Positions 27,759-37,589 of a stretch of 64,000 bases of DNA are shown here, piece by piece. The stretch covers positions 7,243,001 through 7,307,000 of the forward strand of contig NZ_CP030038.1 of the NCBI RefSeq assembly GCF_015291725.1, written 5' to 3'. Made by a program: the position numbers and the translations under genes. The stretch is from Bradyrhizobium sp. CCBAU 51765. GTDB lineage: Bacteria; Pseudomonadota; Alphaproteobacteria; Rhizobiales; Xanthobacteraceae. The notes beneath the pieces are model-generated. The model ran no database searches. It saw only the letters and a program-made list of their open reading frames with translations, and was not told the DNA's origin. Position 1 is the stretch's first letter; every line of letters starts with the position of its first letter.

Positions 27759-28829
27759 ATGAGGAAAATAGTGTTAAGCGAGCTTTCCAGGGCCTGCAGG
27801 TTAAGTGTTGTGGCGTCAGCCATTCTGGTTTCCCCAGCAGCCGGCGCCAATGAGGATCTGATGCGCGCCGCCAAGCGGATTTTCAAGCCGATTCCCTCAG
27901 TCGTTCCAGCGGTGAAGGACAATCCTATCACCCATGAAAAGGTCACGCTTGGCAAATCCTTGTTTTTCGATTCGAGGCTATCTGCAAGCGGAGTTATCAG
28001 CTGCAACACGTGTCATAACCTTGGGACGGGCGGGGTAGATGCCGGCCCGAGATCGATTGGTCATCGCTGGCAGCTGGGGTCTCGTCGTGCGCCAACAGTC
28101 TATAACGCAGTCTTCAACGTGGCGCAGTTCTGGGATGGGCGAGCGGCGGATCTCAAGGCGCAAGCAGCAGGCCCTGTCCAGGCCAGCGTCGAAATGAATG
28201 CGACGGCCGATCGCGTACTCAGCACATTGAATTCAATGACCGATTATGTCGTTATGTTCAGTAAGGCTTTTCCCAACGAAGCGGTGCCCCTTACGTTTGA
28301 AAACTTCGCCAAGGCCATCGAGGCTTTCGAAGCGACCTTGATTACTCCCCACGCCCCCTTCGATCAGTACCTCGAGGGCGATGAGTATGCTCTCAACGAT
28401 CAGCAGAAAGCCGGGCTAAAGCTATTCATCGAAAAGGGATGCTCGTCTTGTCACAACGGAATCAACGTCGGCGGACAGGATTATTTTCGCTTCGGCATCA
28501 TCAAAAGGCCAGCCGAAAGCCAGCTTCCAAAGGAGGACAAAGGTCGTTTTGCCGTCACCAAGGACCTCGGCGACGAGTATGTTTTCCGCTCGGCGCCGTT
28601 GCGCAACGTCGCATTGCGTCCGCCCTACTTTCATTCTGGTCAGGTTTGGAGTCTTAAGCAAGCGGTCGGCGTGATGAGTGAGGTTCAGCTTGGAGCAGAG
28701 CTCAGCGATGAAGAAACTGACGAAATTGTCGCCTTTCTGAATTCGCTCACCGGACAGCTGCCGAAGATCGAGTACCCGATACTGCCCACGCGCACCATTG
28801 CAACGCCAAAGCCCTCCTTAGACAAATAG
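27759..28829 (+). CDS. di-haem cytochrome c peroxidase (CcpA/MauG superfamily)
   Basis: 356-aa periplasmic protein with a signal peptide (about 1-30, ending SPAAGA) and two c-type haem sites: CNTCH at residues 82-86 and CSSCH near residue 228. It reduces H2O2 using cytochrome c electrons. The YFHSGQVWSLKQAV segment after the second haem is typical of bacterial CCPs. The sigma-54 promoter at 27594 links it to nitrogen-fixing conditions, where H2O2 would threaten nitrogenase. Confidence 0.9.
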   Translation: MRKIVLSELSRACRLSVVASAILVSPAAGANEDLMRAAKRIFKPIPSVVPAVKDNPITHEKVTLGKSLFFDSRLSASGVISCNTCHNLGTGGVDAGPRSIGHRWQLGSRRAPTVYNAVFNVAQFWDGRAADLKAQAAGPVQASVEMNATADRVLSTLNSMTDYVVMFSKAFPNEAVPLTFENFAKAIEAFEATLITPHAPFDQYLEGDEYALNDQQKAGLKLFIEKGCSSCHNGINVGGQDYFRFGIIKRPAESQLPKEDKGRFAVTKDLGDEYVFRSAPLRNVALRPPYFHSGQVWSLKQAVGVMSEVQLGAELSDEETDEIVAFLNSLTGQLPKIEYPILPTRTIATPKPSLDK

Positions 28830-29980
28830 GCCTTCAGGATAGCGACACGCTATGCGGTCCAAGCTGGAGCATTCAGCAGGCCGCAAATTGCGGGCGTCGA
28901 GCCCCAACCCGTTCGTCGCCGACGCCAGGGTTCCTTAGGGGCCGGTCAAGTCATCCCATCTTGGGCAGCTCAATCCCGCGTCGTCTCGCGAGTCGACGAA
29001 GGCCCGCGCGCCCTGAAATATGTCCGTAACCCGTGCTGCTAGCAAGACGTTGTGCAGTAGCTCGCGGGCACCGCATATCATCTCACATCAGCCCTTTTTT
29101 CAAGCGCCCGGCCCCCGACCTTCTCCTCCGCACAGATCGGAACGTGCGCCAGATCGGATGGCATGCACTTGTCCCTCATTGACGAGTTTTACGCTCATGT
29201 TCGCCACAGCACCATCCCCAATCCAAAAGGCGACGGATCATCCTCAGATTCCATGTGGTAGCTCCTACATGTGCGCATGGCGACGCGAGCGTCCACAGTC
29301 CTACAATAAGATGCGGCGACTTAAGACGTCGGGTGAAGACCGATACAAAACCTCGCTTGCCGCAAGACGCGCAGAAATTCCTTGAAACGGCACGCGGATT
29401 GCTGGGTAGGAATCAACCAGTCGCCGCCAAGGAAGGAGCGCGGGGAGCCGGAGTTTCAATGAGATTTATCCGATTCATCCTGATCGATCTGGCTTTGATG
29501 TGCTCGCACCCGAGAATGCAGAAGCCATGACCGTGGCTCCCGGCGCACACTTCAAATCGGCTAGCAAAGCCGTGGGATCCTTGATGCGGATTTCCGGCCC
29601 CGAGCCAGTATTCAGCTCTGGCCTGAGCCGACATCTTTACCGCCAAACCTCTCAAGCCGCGCAATTTGGACATTCAGCAGAAGCCGCCGGACCGGCGAAG
29701 CAGGCTGAAAACCTCGCGCTAAGGGACAGGCGCTTTGCCTCTCATTGGCAAGCGCACTGGGCAGCGTCCGACTGTCACGATCGTCGCGGCGCGGAGATGC
29801 TCAAGAAGCCTCTGATCTTAACACAGATCTGCAGTCCGCCGCCGCAGCTTACGCCCTCAGGCGAGCAGAGACGCCGTGCTGGAGCGGCACAGGCCGGATT
29901 ATCTGAGGCATGGCGATCATCTCTGTTGCAGCGATTGTGCTCGTGACTTGGATGGGAAGACACAGCACAGGCGCAGGTTC
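28830..29980 (+). other. 1.15-kb interval; possible modB relic at its end
   Basis: No intact gene. At 29909-29983 a short frame MAIISVAAIVLVTWMGRHST ends TGA overlapping the modC ATG (ATGA). A hydrophobic C-terminal tail overlapping modC is what the permease gene modB would look like here, so this may be all that remains of modB. No modA seen. Confidence 0.35.
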
Positions 29981-31105
29981 ATGAGAGAAGCAAAAGCGGG
30001 CTATATTGAGGTTGCGTTCAACGGCTCTCTCGCGAACATTCCGTTAGATGCGCAATTCAGGCTGCCGGCCAAAGGCGTCACGGCAATTTTTGGTCCGCCC
30101 GGGTGCGGCAAGACCACACTCGCGCGCTGCATCGCTGGCGTGCAGCATGTGCCGACTGGATTTTGTGCGGTCGATGGAGAGATTTGGCAGGATGAGACGA
30201 CCTTTCGACCGCCTCATCTGCGTCCCGTCGCATATCTATTCCGACCACCAATTCCTCTTTCTCATTGGTCTGTACGGCGCACCCTCCTATACAAGGCGTC
30301 AACATCGACACCAACACTAATCGATTTTGATGGAGTGGTCGAATTGCTCGACTTGTCACCGCTGCTCGAGCGTTCGCCGTCACATCTTTCCGCGGCCGAG
30401 CGACAGCGACTTGCCCTTGGCAGCGCGCTGTTGGGCCAGCCCCAGCTACTTTTGCTAGACGATCCACTCATTGTGCTCGATCGCGCCGCCAAATGCGAGA
30501 TCCTGCCATTTCTCGAGCGCATGCGGGAAAAGCTCCCATTGCCGATGATCTACATCACCCAGGATTACGCTGACATCGAGCGTTTTGCCGATCATCTTGT
30601 CATGATGAAAGATGGCGTCGTGACTGCGGCCGGGCCGCTCAACGTCGTTCAGAGCGATCCGGCGCTAGCCGGGCGCGGCGAAGCGGCAGTCTGTCTTGAT
30701 ACCTTGGTCGGCGGTTATGACGGGCGCTATGGGCTGATCATGCTTCGCCTCAACGGGGCGCGCCTTCTGATACCTGGAGTGCCGCTTAGACCGGGCGCGC
30801 AGCTGCGGCTGCGCATCGCAGCCGGCGATGTCAGCATCGCGTGCGAGCCCCCACGTGCAAGCTCTATTCTCAATGTATTTCCGGCACGCATCAAAGCCTT
30901 TCTGCCGTTCAACGAGGCGGAGGTCACCTTGGCTCTGGCTCTTGAAACTGGCCGTTCCGGCGTGCCGCTGTTGGCGCGCATCACGCGCCGCTCCTTTGAT
31001 GCGCTACGGCTCAGCAATGGGGCGAACGTTTTTGCGGAGGTCGCGCGCGCCGTTCCGCTAGCGGCTGCCGAGCGGTGCTTGCAACGCCTGCCACGATCCG
31101 CATGA
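29981..31105 (+). CDS. modC: molybdate ABC transporter ATP-binding protein ModC
   Basis: 374-aa ATPase that drives molybdate uptake. Walker A is GPPGCGKTT (about residue 37), the signature is LSAAERQRLALGSALL (a variant of LSGGQ), and Walker B is LLLLDDPLIVLD. The C-terminal ~100 residues form the MOP/TOBE molybdate-binding domain (RAKSILNVFPARI-like, here ASSILNVFPARIKAF). The start at 29981 overlaps a preceding stop. No intact modA or modB is present next to it. Molybdenum supply fits the nif neighbours. Confidence 0.9.
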   Translation: MREAKAGYIEVAFNGSLANIPLDAQFRLPAKGVTAIFGPPGCGKTTLARCIAGVQHVPTGFCAVDGEIWQDETTFRPPHLRPVAYLFRPPIPLSHWSVRRTLLYKASTSTPTLIDFDGVVELLDLSPLLERSPSHLSAAERQRLALGSALLGQPQLLLLDDPLIVLDRAAKCEILPFLERMREKLPLPMIYITQDYADIERFADHLVMMKDGVVTAAGPLNVVQSDPALAGRGEAAVCLDTLVGGYDGRYGLIMLRLNGARLLIPGVPLRPGAQLRLRIAAGDVSIACEPPRASSILNVFPARIKAFLPFNEAEVTLALALETGRSGVPLLARITRRSFDALRLSNGANVFAEVARAVPLAAAERCLQRLPRSA

Positions 31106-31160
31106 GACCGTTCGACAGCATTGCCCCGATACGAGAAACACATAAAACAGGAACCCGGCC

Positions 31161-31835
31161 GTGATCGATAATCTGGATGAGATAGATCCGAATAGTGTGG
31201 GGGCTATTCTCTACCGTCCAAAAGACGATGTGGATAGGCTACTCGCCGATTTCGCGCAGGATATCGCGCAGCAAGGGGTACGCATCGACGGCATCGTGCA
31301 GCGACACGCGAGATGCGCAAATGGCACGCACGTCATGCTCGCAATCGACGTTGCGACAGGACAAGAGATCTCGATTTCCCAGCCACTCGGCAGCGGAGCT
31401 ATGTCCTGTAATCTCGATACAAATGGGCTTGCCGAGGCCGCAGCTGTCGTTTCCCAGGCACTTCGCAAAAAGATCGATCTTCTCGTGATCAACAAATTCG
31501 CCAAACAAGAAGCCGCTGGCCGGGGCCTGCGCGCCGAATTCGTTGACGCGATCACCCAAGGCGTACCAGTCCTGACAGCCGTTCCGAAAAAACGCCTTGC
31601 CGACTGGCGAACCTTCACCGCGGGCGTTAGCACGCTGCTGCCTTGTGATCGTCAATCCTTGGAGCAGTGGTGGCGCGAGATCTCAAGGCGCCGGGCGCGC
31701 GGGGCCATCAGCACCAGCTCCGGTTATTTGGGGACGATGATACCGGATCGCTTGATGACGACGATGAGACTGTCGACAACTTCGTCCCCGAAATCGCCCA
31801 TCGGGCTCTTTCGCCGCCTCCGAAAACAGCCTTAG
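31161..31835 (+). CDS. DUF2478 nucleotide-binding protein (molybdenum-linked)
   Basis: 224-aa protein. Residues ~10-170 fit DUF2478: AILYRPKDDVDRLLADFA, IDGIVQRH, LVINKFAKQEAAGRGLRAEF, GVPVLTAVPKK. In this family the gene usually neighbours molybdate transport or molybdoenzyme genes; the biochemical role is not established. The start is GTG 31161 with ribosome site cagga. The last ~45 residues (after WWREISRRR) are basic and unlike the family. It lies 55 bases after modC. Confidence 0.75.
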   Translation: MIDNLDEIDPNSVGAILYRPKDDVDRLLADFAQDIAQQGVRIDGIVQRHARCANGTHVMLAIDVATGQEISISQPLGSGAMSCNLDTNGLAEAAAVVSQALRKKIDLLVINKFAKQEAAGRGLRAEFVDAITQGVPVLTAVPKKRLADWRTFTAGVSTLLPCDRQSLEQWWREISRRRARGAISTSSGYLGTMIPDRLMTTMRLSTTSSPKSPIGLFRRLRKQP

Positions 31836-31913
31836 CTCTTGCGTCCGCTCCCACGCTCTGCGTCCCGCGATGCCTTGCGAACGTGCCGATTGCGGTCCTT
31901 CTATGGCGAGAGC

Positions 31914-32321
31914 TCAACCAGCTGCCCGTTCAGCGGCGCTGTGTAGCGCATGCTGCTGAACGGCCTTGTCCCGCAAGTCAGATTGGTAATCGGTTGCGGC
32001 CGAGCCAAGATGAGCGTGCGGAACATCGACGCTATAACGCGTGCTGCTGAAGGAACTGTACCGCAGGTTGGACCTTGGCGGCACCGGAATCGAACCACCA
32101 ATATCCTTACGGCGGATATTTTCATGCGACCGGGCGGCTGGAGCCTCGGGGGAACTCGCCTCAGGCAAACTCTGCTCAGAAGAGCGGAGCTGCAGCTCGT
32201 CCAACTGCTGCTCGAGGCCAGCTTGATCCGGAGGCTCGGCATCGGCCTCTTGCGCACGCTGCTCATGTTGCTCGGCGCACCAGCGCATCCAATAGTTCGG
32301 ATCCTTATAACCCGGCTCCAT
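31914..32321 (-). CDS. hypothetical protein, 135 aa
   Basis: No family recognised. The N-terminus MEPGYKDPNYWMRWCAEQHE is followed by an acidic Glu/Gln/Ala-rich helix and a Ser/Arg/Tyr-rich C-terminal half (RYSSFSSTRYSVDVPHAH), which looks disordered. The ribosome site gggagag precedes ATG 32321. It converges with the DUF2478 gene. No tts box is visible upstream. Confidence 0.5.
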   Translation of the reverse strand: MEPGYKDPNYWMRWCAEQHEQRAQEADAEPPDQAGLEQQLDELQLRSSEQSLPEASSPEAPAARSHENIRRKDIGGSIPVPPRSNLRYSSFSSTRYSVDVPHAHLGSAATDYQSDLRDKAVQQHALHSAAERAAG

Positions 32322-32342
32322 ACCACTCTCCCTAGATGGCAT

Positions 32343-33406
32343 AACTCTTCATAGCCGCCCCAGAGTCACACTCGTGTGCACCGACCATGTGGAATCCAGC
32401 TCAAAAAACCCGACCGACGAGATCGATGCCTGAACAAACGAGACCTCCATCACACGCCGCACCAAGCTCGTGCACTACTCACACCTGCCCAACCTTCTGC
32501 AGCAGAGCGCCCGCTCCTGAGTGGCATCGTAAAGCCGAAAACGCCGAAAACAGTCCAAGATAAACTCAAGCCAACTTGCCTCATTCCAAGAGCAACGGCG
32601 TTCGTGCACTACTCCCCCCGGGCAAGGCCGCATGCCGCACATCTGGATCGAGATTGGGCTGATCAATTGCCGCTGGAAGACCCACCGTGATTTGATACTT
32701 GCAACGGAACGTCCCGCTTCGCATTCGATTCTTCACGCCAATGCCCTCACATCCCCGACAAATCGGGTCGTGCCTGCACAGCCACATGCCTAACGCACCT
32801 AAGATCTTGAGACATTGAGGTCTCTCCTTCTCATAAAGGAGCTTCAGAGTGATCGCCGCATGTATGATCCAGACTGTACAACCTGACGCCACGTAGAGTC
32901 CAAGCCCCAATCGCCGCCGAAGGCGAGCCCGGTTGGCTTTGAAGCGTTTCAGGATCCGGCAAACCCTCGAGCCTGGCGATCTAGCGCCGCTTGAAGCGCC
33001 TCAATGCGCGAAGCGCCGTAGCCTATGATTACTCGCACCTTGTTTGGTAGCCGCGAGCATCTGGCCTTACTGGCGCAATCTGTTGTCGCGGCGATACAGC
33101 CGCTCTTGTTTGCGCTAGATGCTACGAACCTCGCGCCTCGTCAGGTTCCATATTTCCATTAGATCTCGGCAGGCCGGCAATCAATTATCACATTGATGGC
33201 GAGATGAGGAAGTTTGCTCTAAGGGACGCAGAACGGTCTTTGCCCAGACGCTTGCAGTGCGAACATCTCAGGCGGCCGCGCAAAGCAAGACTGTTTTCAT
33301 GAGCCTTGGTAAGGAAGCGCTTGGCTACAGATTTTTCTCGGATCGACGCTCCAAGCGCCCGGGTATGCCTGTATCAAAGCCGCTGGACTCCACTCCTGAG
33401 AACGCA
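32343..33406. other. 1.06-kb interval without a gene
   Basis: Short ORFs only. It contains the second copy of the 17-base repeat at 32877-32893. Confidence 0.45.
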
Positions 33407-33421
33407 TGGCACATAGCTTGC
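33407..33421 (+). promoter_or_regulatory. sigma-54 -24/-12 promoter for ahpC-ahpD
   Basis: TGGCAC-ATAGC-TTGC is a perfect -24/-12 element. The predicted start near 33433 leaves a 37-base leader to the ahpC ATG at 33470. I did not find a TGT-N10-ACA site in the preceding 150 bases. Confidence 0.75.
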
Positions 33422-33469
33422 TTCAACAGTGAAGCCACCTTCTACAGAGAGCGAATTTGTGAGGACAGC

Positions 33470-34024
33470 ATGCTCGGAATTGGAAGTCAGTTGCCGCCGT
33501 TCGAAATCACAGGCGTGAAGCCCGGTTTTCAAGCTCAGGAAGAAGGAGGACAGAGTGCATTCGAGACGCTGACCGAAGCGAGCTTTCCAGGAAAATGGAA
33601 GATCATCTTCTTCTATCCCAAGGATTTTACCTTCGTCTGCCCGACAGAGATCGCTGAGTTTGCCCGGCTTTCCAAGGAATTCGCCGACCGCGACGCGGTG
33701 GTACTGGGTGGTTCGACCGACAATGAGTTTTGCAAGCTCGCTTGGCGGCGCTCACATGTCGACCTACACGAACTTCCAATCTGGCAGTTTGCCGACACAA
33801 AGGGAACGCTCGTCGACGGTCTTGGCGTGCGTTCACCCGAAGGGGTTGCCTATCGTTACACCTTTATTGTTGACCCCCAAAATACGATCCAGCACGTCTA
33901 TGCGACGAATCTCAGCGTCGGGCGCAGTCCTAAGGACACGCTCCGCGTTCTAGACGCGCTGCAAACCGACGAGCTCTGTCCCTGCAACCGCGAAATCGGC
34001 GGCGAAACCTTGAAGGTTGCTTGA
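33470..34024 (+). CDS. ahpC: peroxiredoxin AhpC
   Basis: 184-aa two-Cys peroxiredoxin of the AhpC/TSA family. The peroxidatic Cys lies in DFTFVCPTE (about residue 57) and the resolving Cys in ELCPCN near the C-terminus. It reduces peroxides with AhpD as electron donor. The frame is open to 33257, but ribosome site gagga and the sigma-54 promoter inside that extension fix the start at 33470. It is followed after 6 bases by ahpD. Confidence 0.95.
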   Translation: MLGIGSQLPPFEITGVKPGFQAQEEGGQSAFETLTEASFPGKWKIIFFYPKDFTFVCPTEIAEFARLSKEFADRDAVVLGGSTDNEFCKLAWRRSHVDLHELPIWQFADTKGTLVDGLGVRSPEGVAYRYTFIVDPQNTIQHVYATNLSVGRSPKDTLRVLDALQTDELCPCNREIGGETLKVA

Positions 34025-34030
34025 GGCAGC

Positions 34031-34579
34031 ATGTCGTCGATCAAACAACTAAGCGACCAGATTCCCGATTTCGCGAAGGATGTCAGGCTGAACTTGACCT
34101 CCTTGATGGCCGATGAGACGCTTTCGCCACAACGAAAATACGGGCTGCTGCTGGCGAGCGCGATTGCCACTCGCAATGCAGTCCTGATTGCCGCGATGGA
34201 ATCGGCTGCGTCCGCTGTGATGACATCTGTGGCGATTGCCGCAGCGAAAGCCGCAGCCAGCCTCATGGCAATGAACAACGTTTACTACCGCTTCGCTCAC
34301 CTTGTCTCCAACCCGGAATACAAAACGATGCCGCCACGGCTGCGTATGAACGTGATCGGCAATCCCGGCGTGGACAAGTCCGATTTCGAGCTGTGGTCGC
34401 TTGCGGTCTCCGCCATAAACGGCTGCGGTGCCTGCATCGATGCCCATGAGAAGACACTCAGAGCCGCGGGCGTCAATTCCGAAGCGATCCAGACCGCCGT
34501 GCGCTTTGCCGCGATCATGCAGTCAGTGGCAATCGCAATCGAGGCCGCCGGGCCCGACCCCTCTCAGGCGAGGGGCTGA
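34031..34579 (+). CDS. ahpD: alkyl hydroperoxide reductase partner AhpD
   Basis: 182-aa all-helical AhpD-family protein (carboxymuconolactone decarboxylase fold). The redox CxxC with its His is CGACIDAHE at about residue 136-144. AhpD re-reduces AhpC using lipoyl-bearing proteins. It lies 6 bases after ahpC and is certainly co-transcribed with it. Confidence 0.95.
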   Translation: MSSIKQLSDQIPDFAKDVRLNLTSLMADETLSPQRKYGLLLASAIATRNAVLIAAMESAASAVMTSVAIAAAKAAASLMAMNNVYYRFAHLVSNPEYKTMPPRLRMNVIGNPGVDKSDFELWSLAVSAINGCGACIDAHEKTLRAAGVNSEAIQTAVRFAAIMQSVAIAIEAAGPDPSQARG

Positions 34580-34809
34580 TCCTTCCTCTTCCGTCCGGTT
34601 GACTACGTTGTAGCGCCATTCAGTGAGGTCACAACCAGTCCTTCGCGGCTCCCGAACGAGCGGCACATCTGCACGTTATGGCTTGTGCGGCGTTCCCCCG
34701 AAGAGTGTCTTGCTCGACGTCCCAGCGCCGCGCAAGTGACGCGGAATGCGCCAATGATGCGGTGAAGCCCTATCGCCTAACTCGGTCGCACCACGGCTCT
34801 GTTCCACTA

Positions 34810-35106
34810 TCAGCCAAACTTGAACTGCACTCCATATCCGCCGCGCGGATGGCTCCATTCGATGTCGCCGGTGGGCTCGGCGATCACGCGGCAGGTACCG
34901 CACTCGATGCAGCCGTCGACTGTTATCTCGACTTGGCCGTTGTCGTTTAGCTCGTAGCATCGCGCTGGGCAGGCTTTCAAAAGTGCAAGGAGCTGCGGCG
35001 ATGGCGTCGTGTGCGCACGGACCTTGACGTGAGGGTGACCGATGTCGACAAGATAGCGATTATAATACAGCTTGTCTTCGACGCGGACTGGCGATTCGAC
35101 ATTCAT
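34810..35106 (-). CDS. fixX: ferredoxin-like protein FixX
   Basis: 98-aa 4Fe-4S protein that passes electrons from FixABC. Cysteines are in CPARCYE and CIECGTCRV. The start at 35106 (MNVESPVRVE) is preferred over 35121 because aagg lies 8 bases upstream and it gives the Bradyrhizobium FixX length. It follows fixC on the same strand by 39 bases. Confidence 0.96.
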   Translation of the reverse strand: MNVESPVRVEDKLYYNRYLVDIGHPHVKVRAHTTPSPQLLALLKACPARCYELNDNGQVEITVDGCIECGTCRVIAEPTGDIEWSHPRGGYGVQFKFG

Positions 35107-35145
35107 GCTTTGACCTTCCATTGTTGGGCTTCACAACTGTCGCGG

Positions 35146-36453
35146 TCAGCGCCAGGCCCGGGCAAGACGACAAGCATCACCGAACAGACCTGCCCATGAC
35201 CGCGCCTTGACAAAGGATTTCAGGGTCGCCTTCTCCTTCTCAGCCTTGGGCGTACCATCGACGCGCACGAAGTTTTGCATCGCCTTGGAGATGAGCTGCG
35301 GATAGGTGAGAAAGAAGTTTTGTGACTGGGTATGCATTAGGGGCGGCAAATCCTTGTACTTCTTTAGATCTTTGATGACGAAGGAATCGTCTAGCATCTT
35401 CTTGTAGATCGACAGATTTGCTGCACTCATCGGCTCGCCGCGCGATTTCACCAGACCTATCGCTTCGGCGGCGATGCGGCCGGAAGTCATCGCGAGATTG
35501 GAACCCTCACGATGAATGGCATTGTTGAGTTGGGCCGCATCGCCCACTACGACCCAGCCTTCCCCATACAGCTGCGGGATCGACTTGTACCCGCCTTCAG
35601 GAATGAGATGGGCCGAATACTCCTTGACTTCGGACCCTGCTACCAGGGGTGCCACGGAGGGATGGCTCTTGAATTGATCGAGCAGGCCGTATGGCGTCTG
35701 GCCCGTGCGCTGGAAGTCGGCGACGAGACAACCGATGCCCAGCGAAATGCACTCTTTGTTGGCATAGATGAAACCCATTCCGGTCATGCCGCGGGAAATG
35801 GTACCGGCCGCCTCGATCACGACGCCTTCATCGCCCTTGAGATTGAAGCGCGCCTCGATAGTCTCGCGGGGCAAGAAGTGCATCTCTTTCACCGCGAGCG
35901 CAACGTTGTCGGGTCTCGGCCGCGCGCGCAGGCCCGCGCGCGTCCCGAGCAGGCCATTGACCCCCTCGGCCAGCACGACGACATCGGCATGTATTTCGCC
36001 GTCTCGGCGATCTGTACGAACACCGACGATTCTTTCACGCTCGTCCCGTACGAGCTCGGTGACGGTCGTCTCGCACAGTAAGGTCGCGCCAGCCTCCCGC
36101 ACCTTGGAAGAGAACCATTTGTCAAACTGGGCGCGTATAATCGTGTACCTGTTCGGCCGTTCCTCGTTGAATTCGTCTGAACGGTAATGCATGCCGACAT
36201 GGGAACGATCGTCCATCATCCAGAACCGCTGCTCAATCACGTGACGTTCGAGCGGCGCCTCCTCTCGAAACTCGGGGATAAGCTTTTCCAGCATGTCGGC
36301 ATAGAGGATGGCGCCCTGCACATTCTTCGATCCTGGATATTCGCCCCGCTCGAGCTGCAGCACCTTCATGCCGCGCTTAGCCATGGTCAATGCCGCCGCG
36401 TTGCCGGCCATACCGGCTCCAACCACGATCGCATCGAATCTCTCTTCAATCAT
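35146..36453 (-). CDS. fixC: FixC, flavoprotein-ubiquinone oxidoreductase-like
   Basis: 435-aa FAD protein homologous to ETF-quinone oxidoreductase, part of the FixABCX bifurcating complex that delivers low-potential electrons to nitrogenase. The N-terminal FAD motif is DAIVVGAGMAGNAAAL. VVGDAAQLNNAIHREGSNLA near residue 290 is the second FAD contact. Three ATGs stand in a row; the last (36453) has aggag at proper distance. Confidence 0.96.
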   Translation of the reverse strand: MIEERFDAIVVGAGMAGNAAALTMAKRGMKVLQLERGEYPGSKNVQGAILYADMLEKLIPEFREEAPLERHVIEQRFWMMDDRSHVGMHYRSDEFNEERPNRYTIIRAQFDKWFSSKVREAGATLLCETTVTELVRDERERIVGVRTDRRDGEIHADVVVLAEGVNGLLGTRAGLRARPRPDNVALAVKEMHFLPRETIEARFNLKGDEGVVIEAAGTISRGMTGMGFIYANKECISLGIGCLVADFQRTGQTPYGLLDQFKSHPSVAPLVAGSEVKEYSAHLIPEGGYKSIPQLYGEGWVVVGDAAQLNNAIHREGSNLAMTSGRIAAEAIGLVKSRGEPMSAANLSIYKKMLDDSFVIKDLKKYKDLPPLMHTQSQNFFLTYPQLISKAMQNFVRVDGTPKAEKEKATLKSFVKARSWAGLFGDACRLARAWR

Positions 36454-36464
36454 CATCATCTCCT

Positions 36465-37574
36465 CTAGACCGCGATCCGGGCGCGCGAGTTCGGCAAAAG
36501 GCGGGCGCGAAATGCGGCCGTCAGCGCGGGTAGCAGTTGGATGGCGTCGCTCACGATCGCGAGATGGGCAAAGTCGAAGATCGGAGCATTCTTGTCAGTA
36601 TTGACGGCGACGATCAAATCCGCGCCCTCGACGCCAACGCGGTGCTGGATCGCTCCGGAAATGCCGGCGGCAATATAGAGCTTTGGCCGGATGGTTTTCC
36701 CCGTCTGGCCGATTTGGCGGTCAGACGTAACCCACCCTTTTTGTACCAGAGGACGCGAGCAGCCATATTCAGCGCCAAGCAGAGTTGCGAGCTCGCGCAC
36801 CAACCGAAAGTTCTCAGGCGATCCCAATCCCAGGCCGCCCGCAACCACGACATCGGCATAGGCCAGATTGGAGGTTTCTGCATCGCGGTCGGGTAGAAAC
36901 GACAATACCTTTGTGGCAATATCATCTTCGAGAAGACCGAGCGGATGGACGATGATACGAGCGGCATCGCGTACGACGCGCTCAGGCATCGGCATGACCC
37001 GCGGGCGGACGGTTGCCATCTGCGGACGATAATTCAAGGTATAGATCGTGCAGAGCAGCGAGCCGCCAAAGGTCGGACGCGTCGCCGCGAGCGAACCATC
37101 GGCGTCGACGTCGAGCGCGGTGCAGTCGGCAGTGAGCCCCGTCGACAGAGTCGTCGCCACGGAACCTGCGAGATCGCGACCGAGCGTCGTCGCCCCCAAC
37201 AGCAGGATCTCGGGCTTGTAGGTGTTGACGAGTTCGGTTAGCGCTTTGGTATAGGATTCGTTTCGGTAATCCGACAAAACGTTGTCGCTCACGAGGTAGG
37301 CCAGATCGGCGCCATAGCAAAAGGCGTCAAGCGCGGCGTTACGTGTGTGCTGCCCTTCCGGACCGATAACGACAGCGGCAAGATTCACCTTTAGCCTGTC
37401 GGCCAGCCTGCGGCCCGCACCCATGAGCTCCCATGAAACCGGATGCACCTGGCCACGCTCCAGCTCGACGAAGACCCAGACGTGCTTGTACGCCTTGAAG
37501 TGCTCCGGCAGTTCTTTTTTGGCTGTTGCGCGCCCGGCCGGCGCCGGCATGATCGTTCTGGTGACATTGCTCAT
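36465..37574 (-). CDS. fixB: FixB, electron transfer flavoprotein alpha-like
   Basis: 369-aa ETF-alpha family protein. The C-terminal FAD-binding block VVAGGLGLGSPENF and RQIGQTGKTIRPKLYIAAG, GISGAIQH are clear, and the N-terminus is slightly extended. It forms the flavoprotein with FixA. fixA itself is absent from this interval, as in Bradyrhizobium, where fixA lies near nifA. The start codon is 11 bases upstream of fixC's partner stop region. Confidence 0.96.
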   Translation of the reverse strand: MSNVTRTIMPAPAGRATAKKELPEHFKAYKHVWVFVELERGQVHPVSWELMGAGRRLADRLKVNLAAVVIGPEGQHTRNAALDAFCYGADLAYLVSDNVLSDYRNESYTKALTELVNTYKPEILLLGATTLGRDLAGSVATTLSTGLTADCTALDVDADGSLAATRPTFGGSLLCTIYTLNYRPQMATVRPRVMPMPERVVRDAARIIVHPLGLLEDDIATKVLSFLPDRDAETSNLAYADVVVAGGLGLGSPENFRLVRELATLLGAEYGCSRPLVQKGWVTSDRQIGQTGKTIRPKLYIAAGISGAIQHRVGVEGADLIVAVNTDKNAPIFDFAHLAIVSDAIQLLPALTAAFRARLLPNSRARIAV

Positions 37575-37589
37575 ACTCTAAATTCCCCT

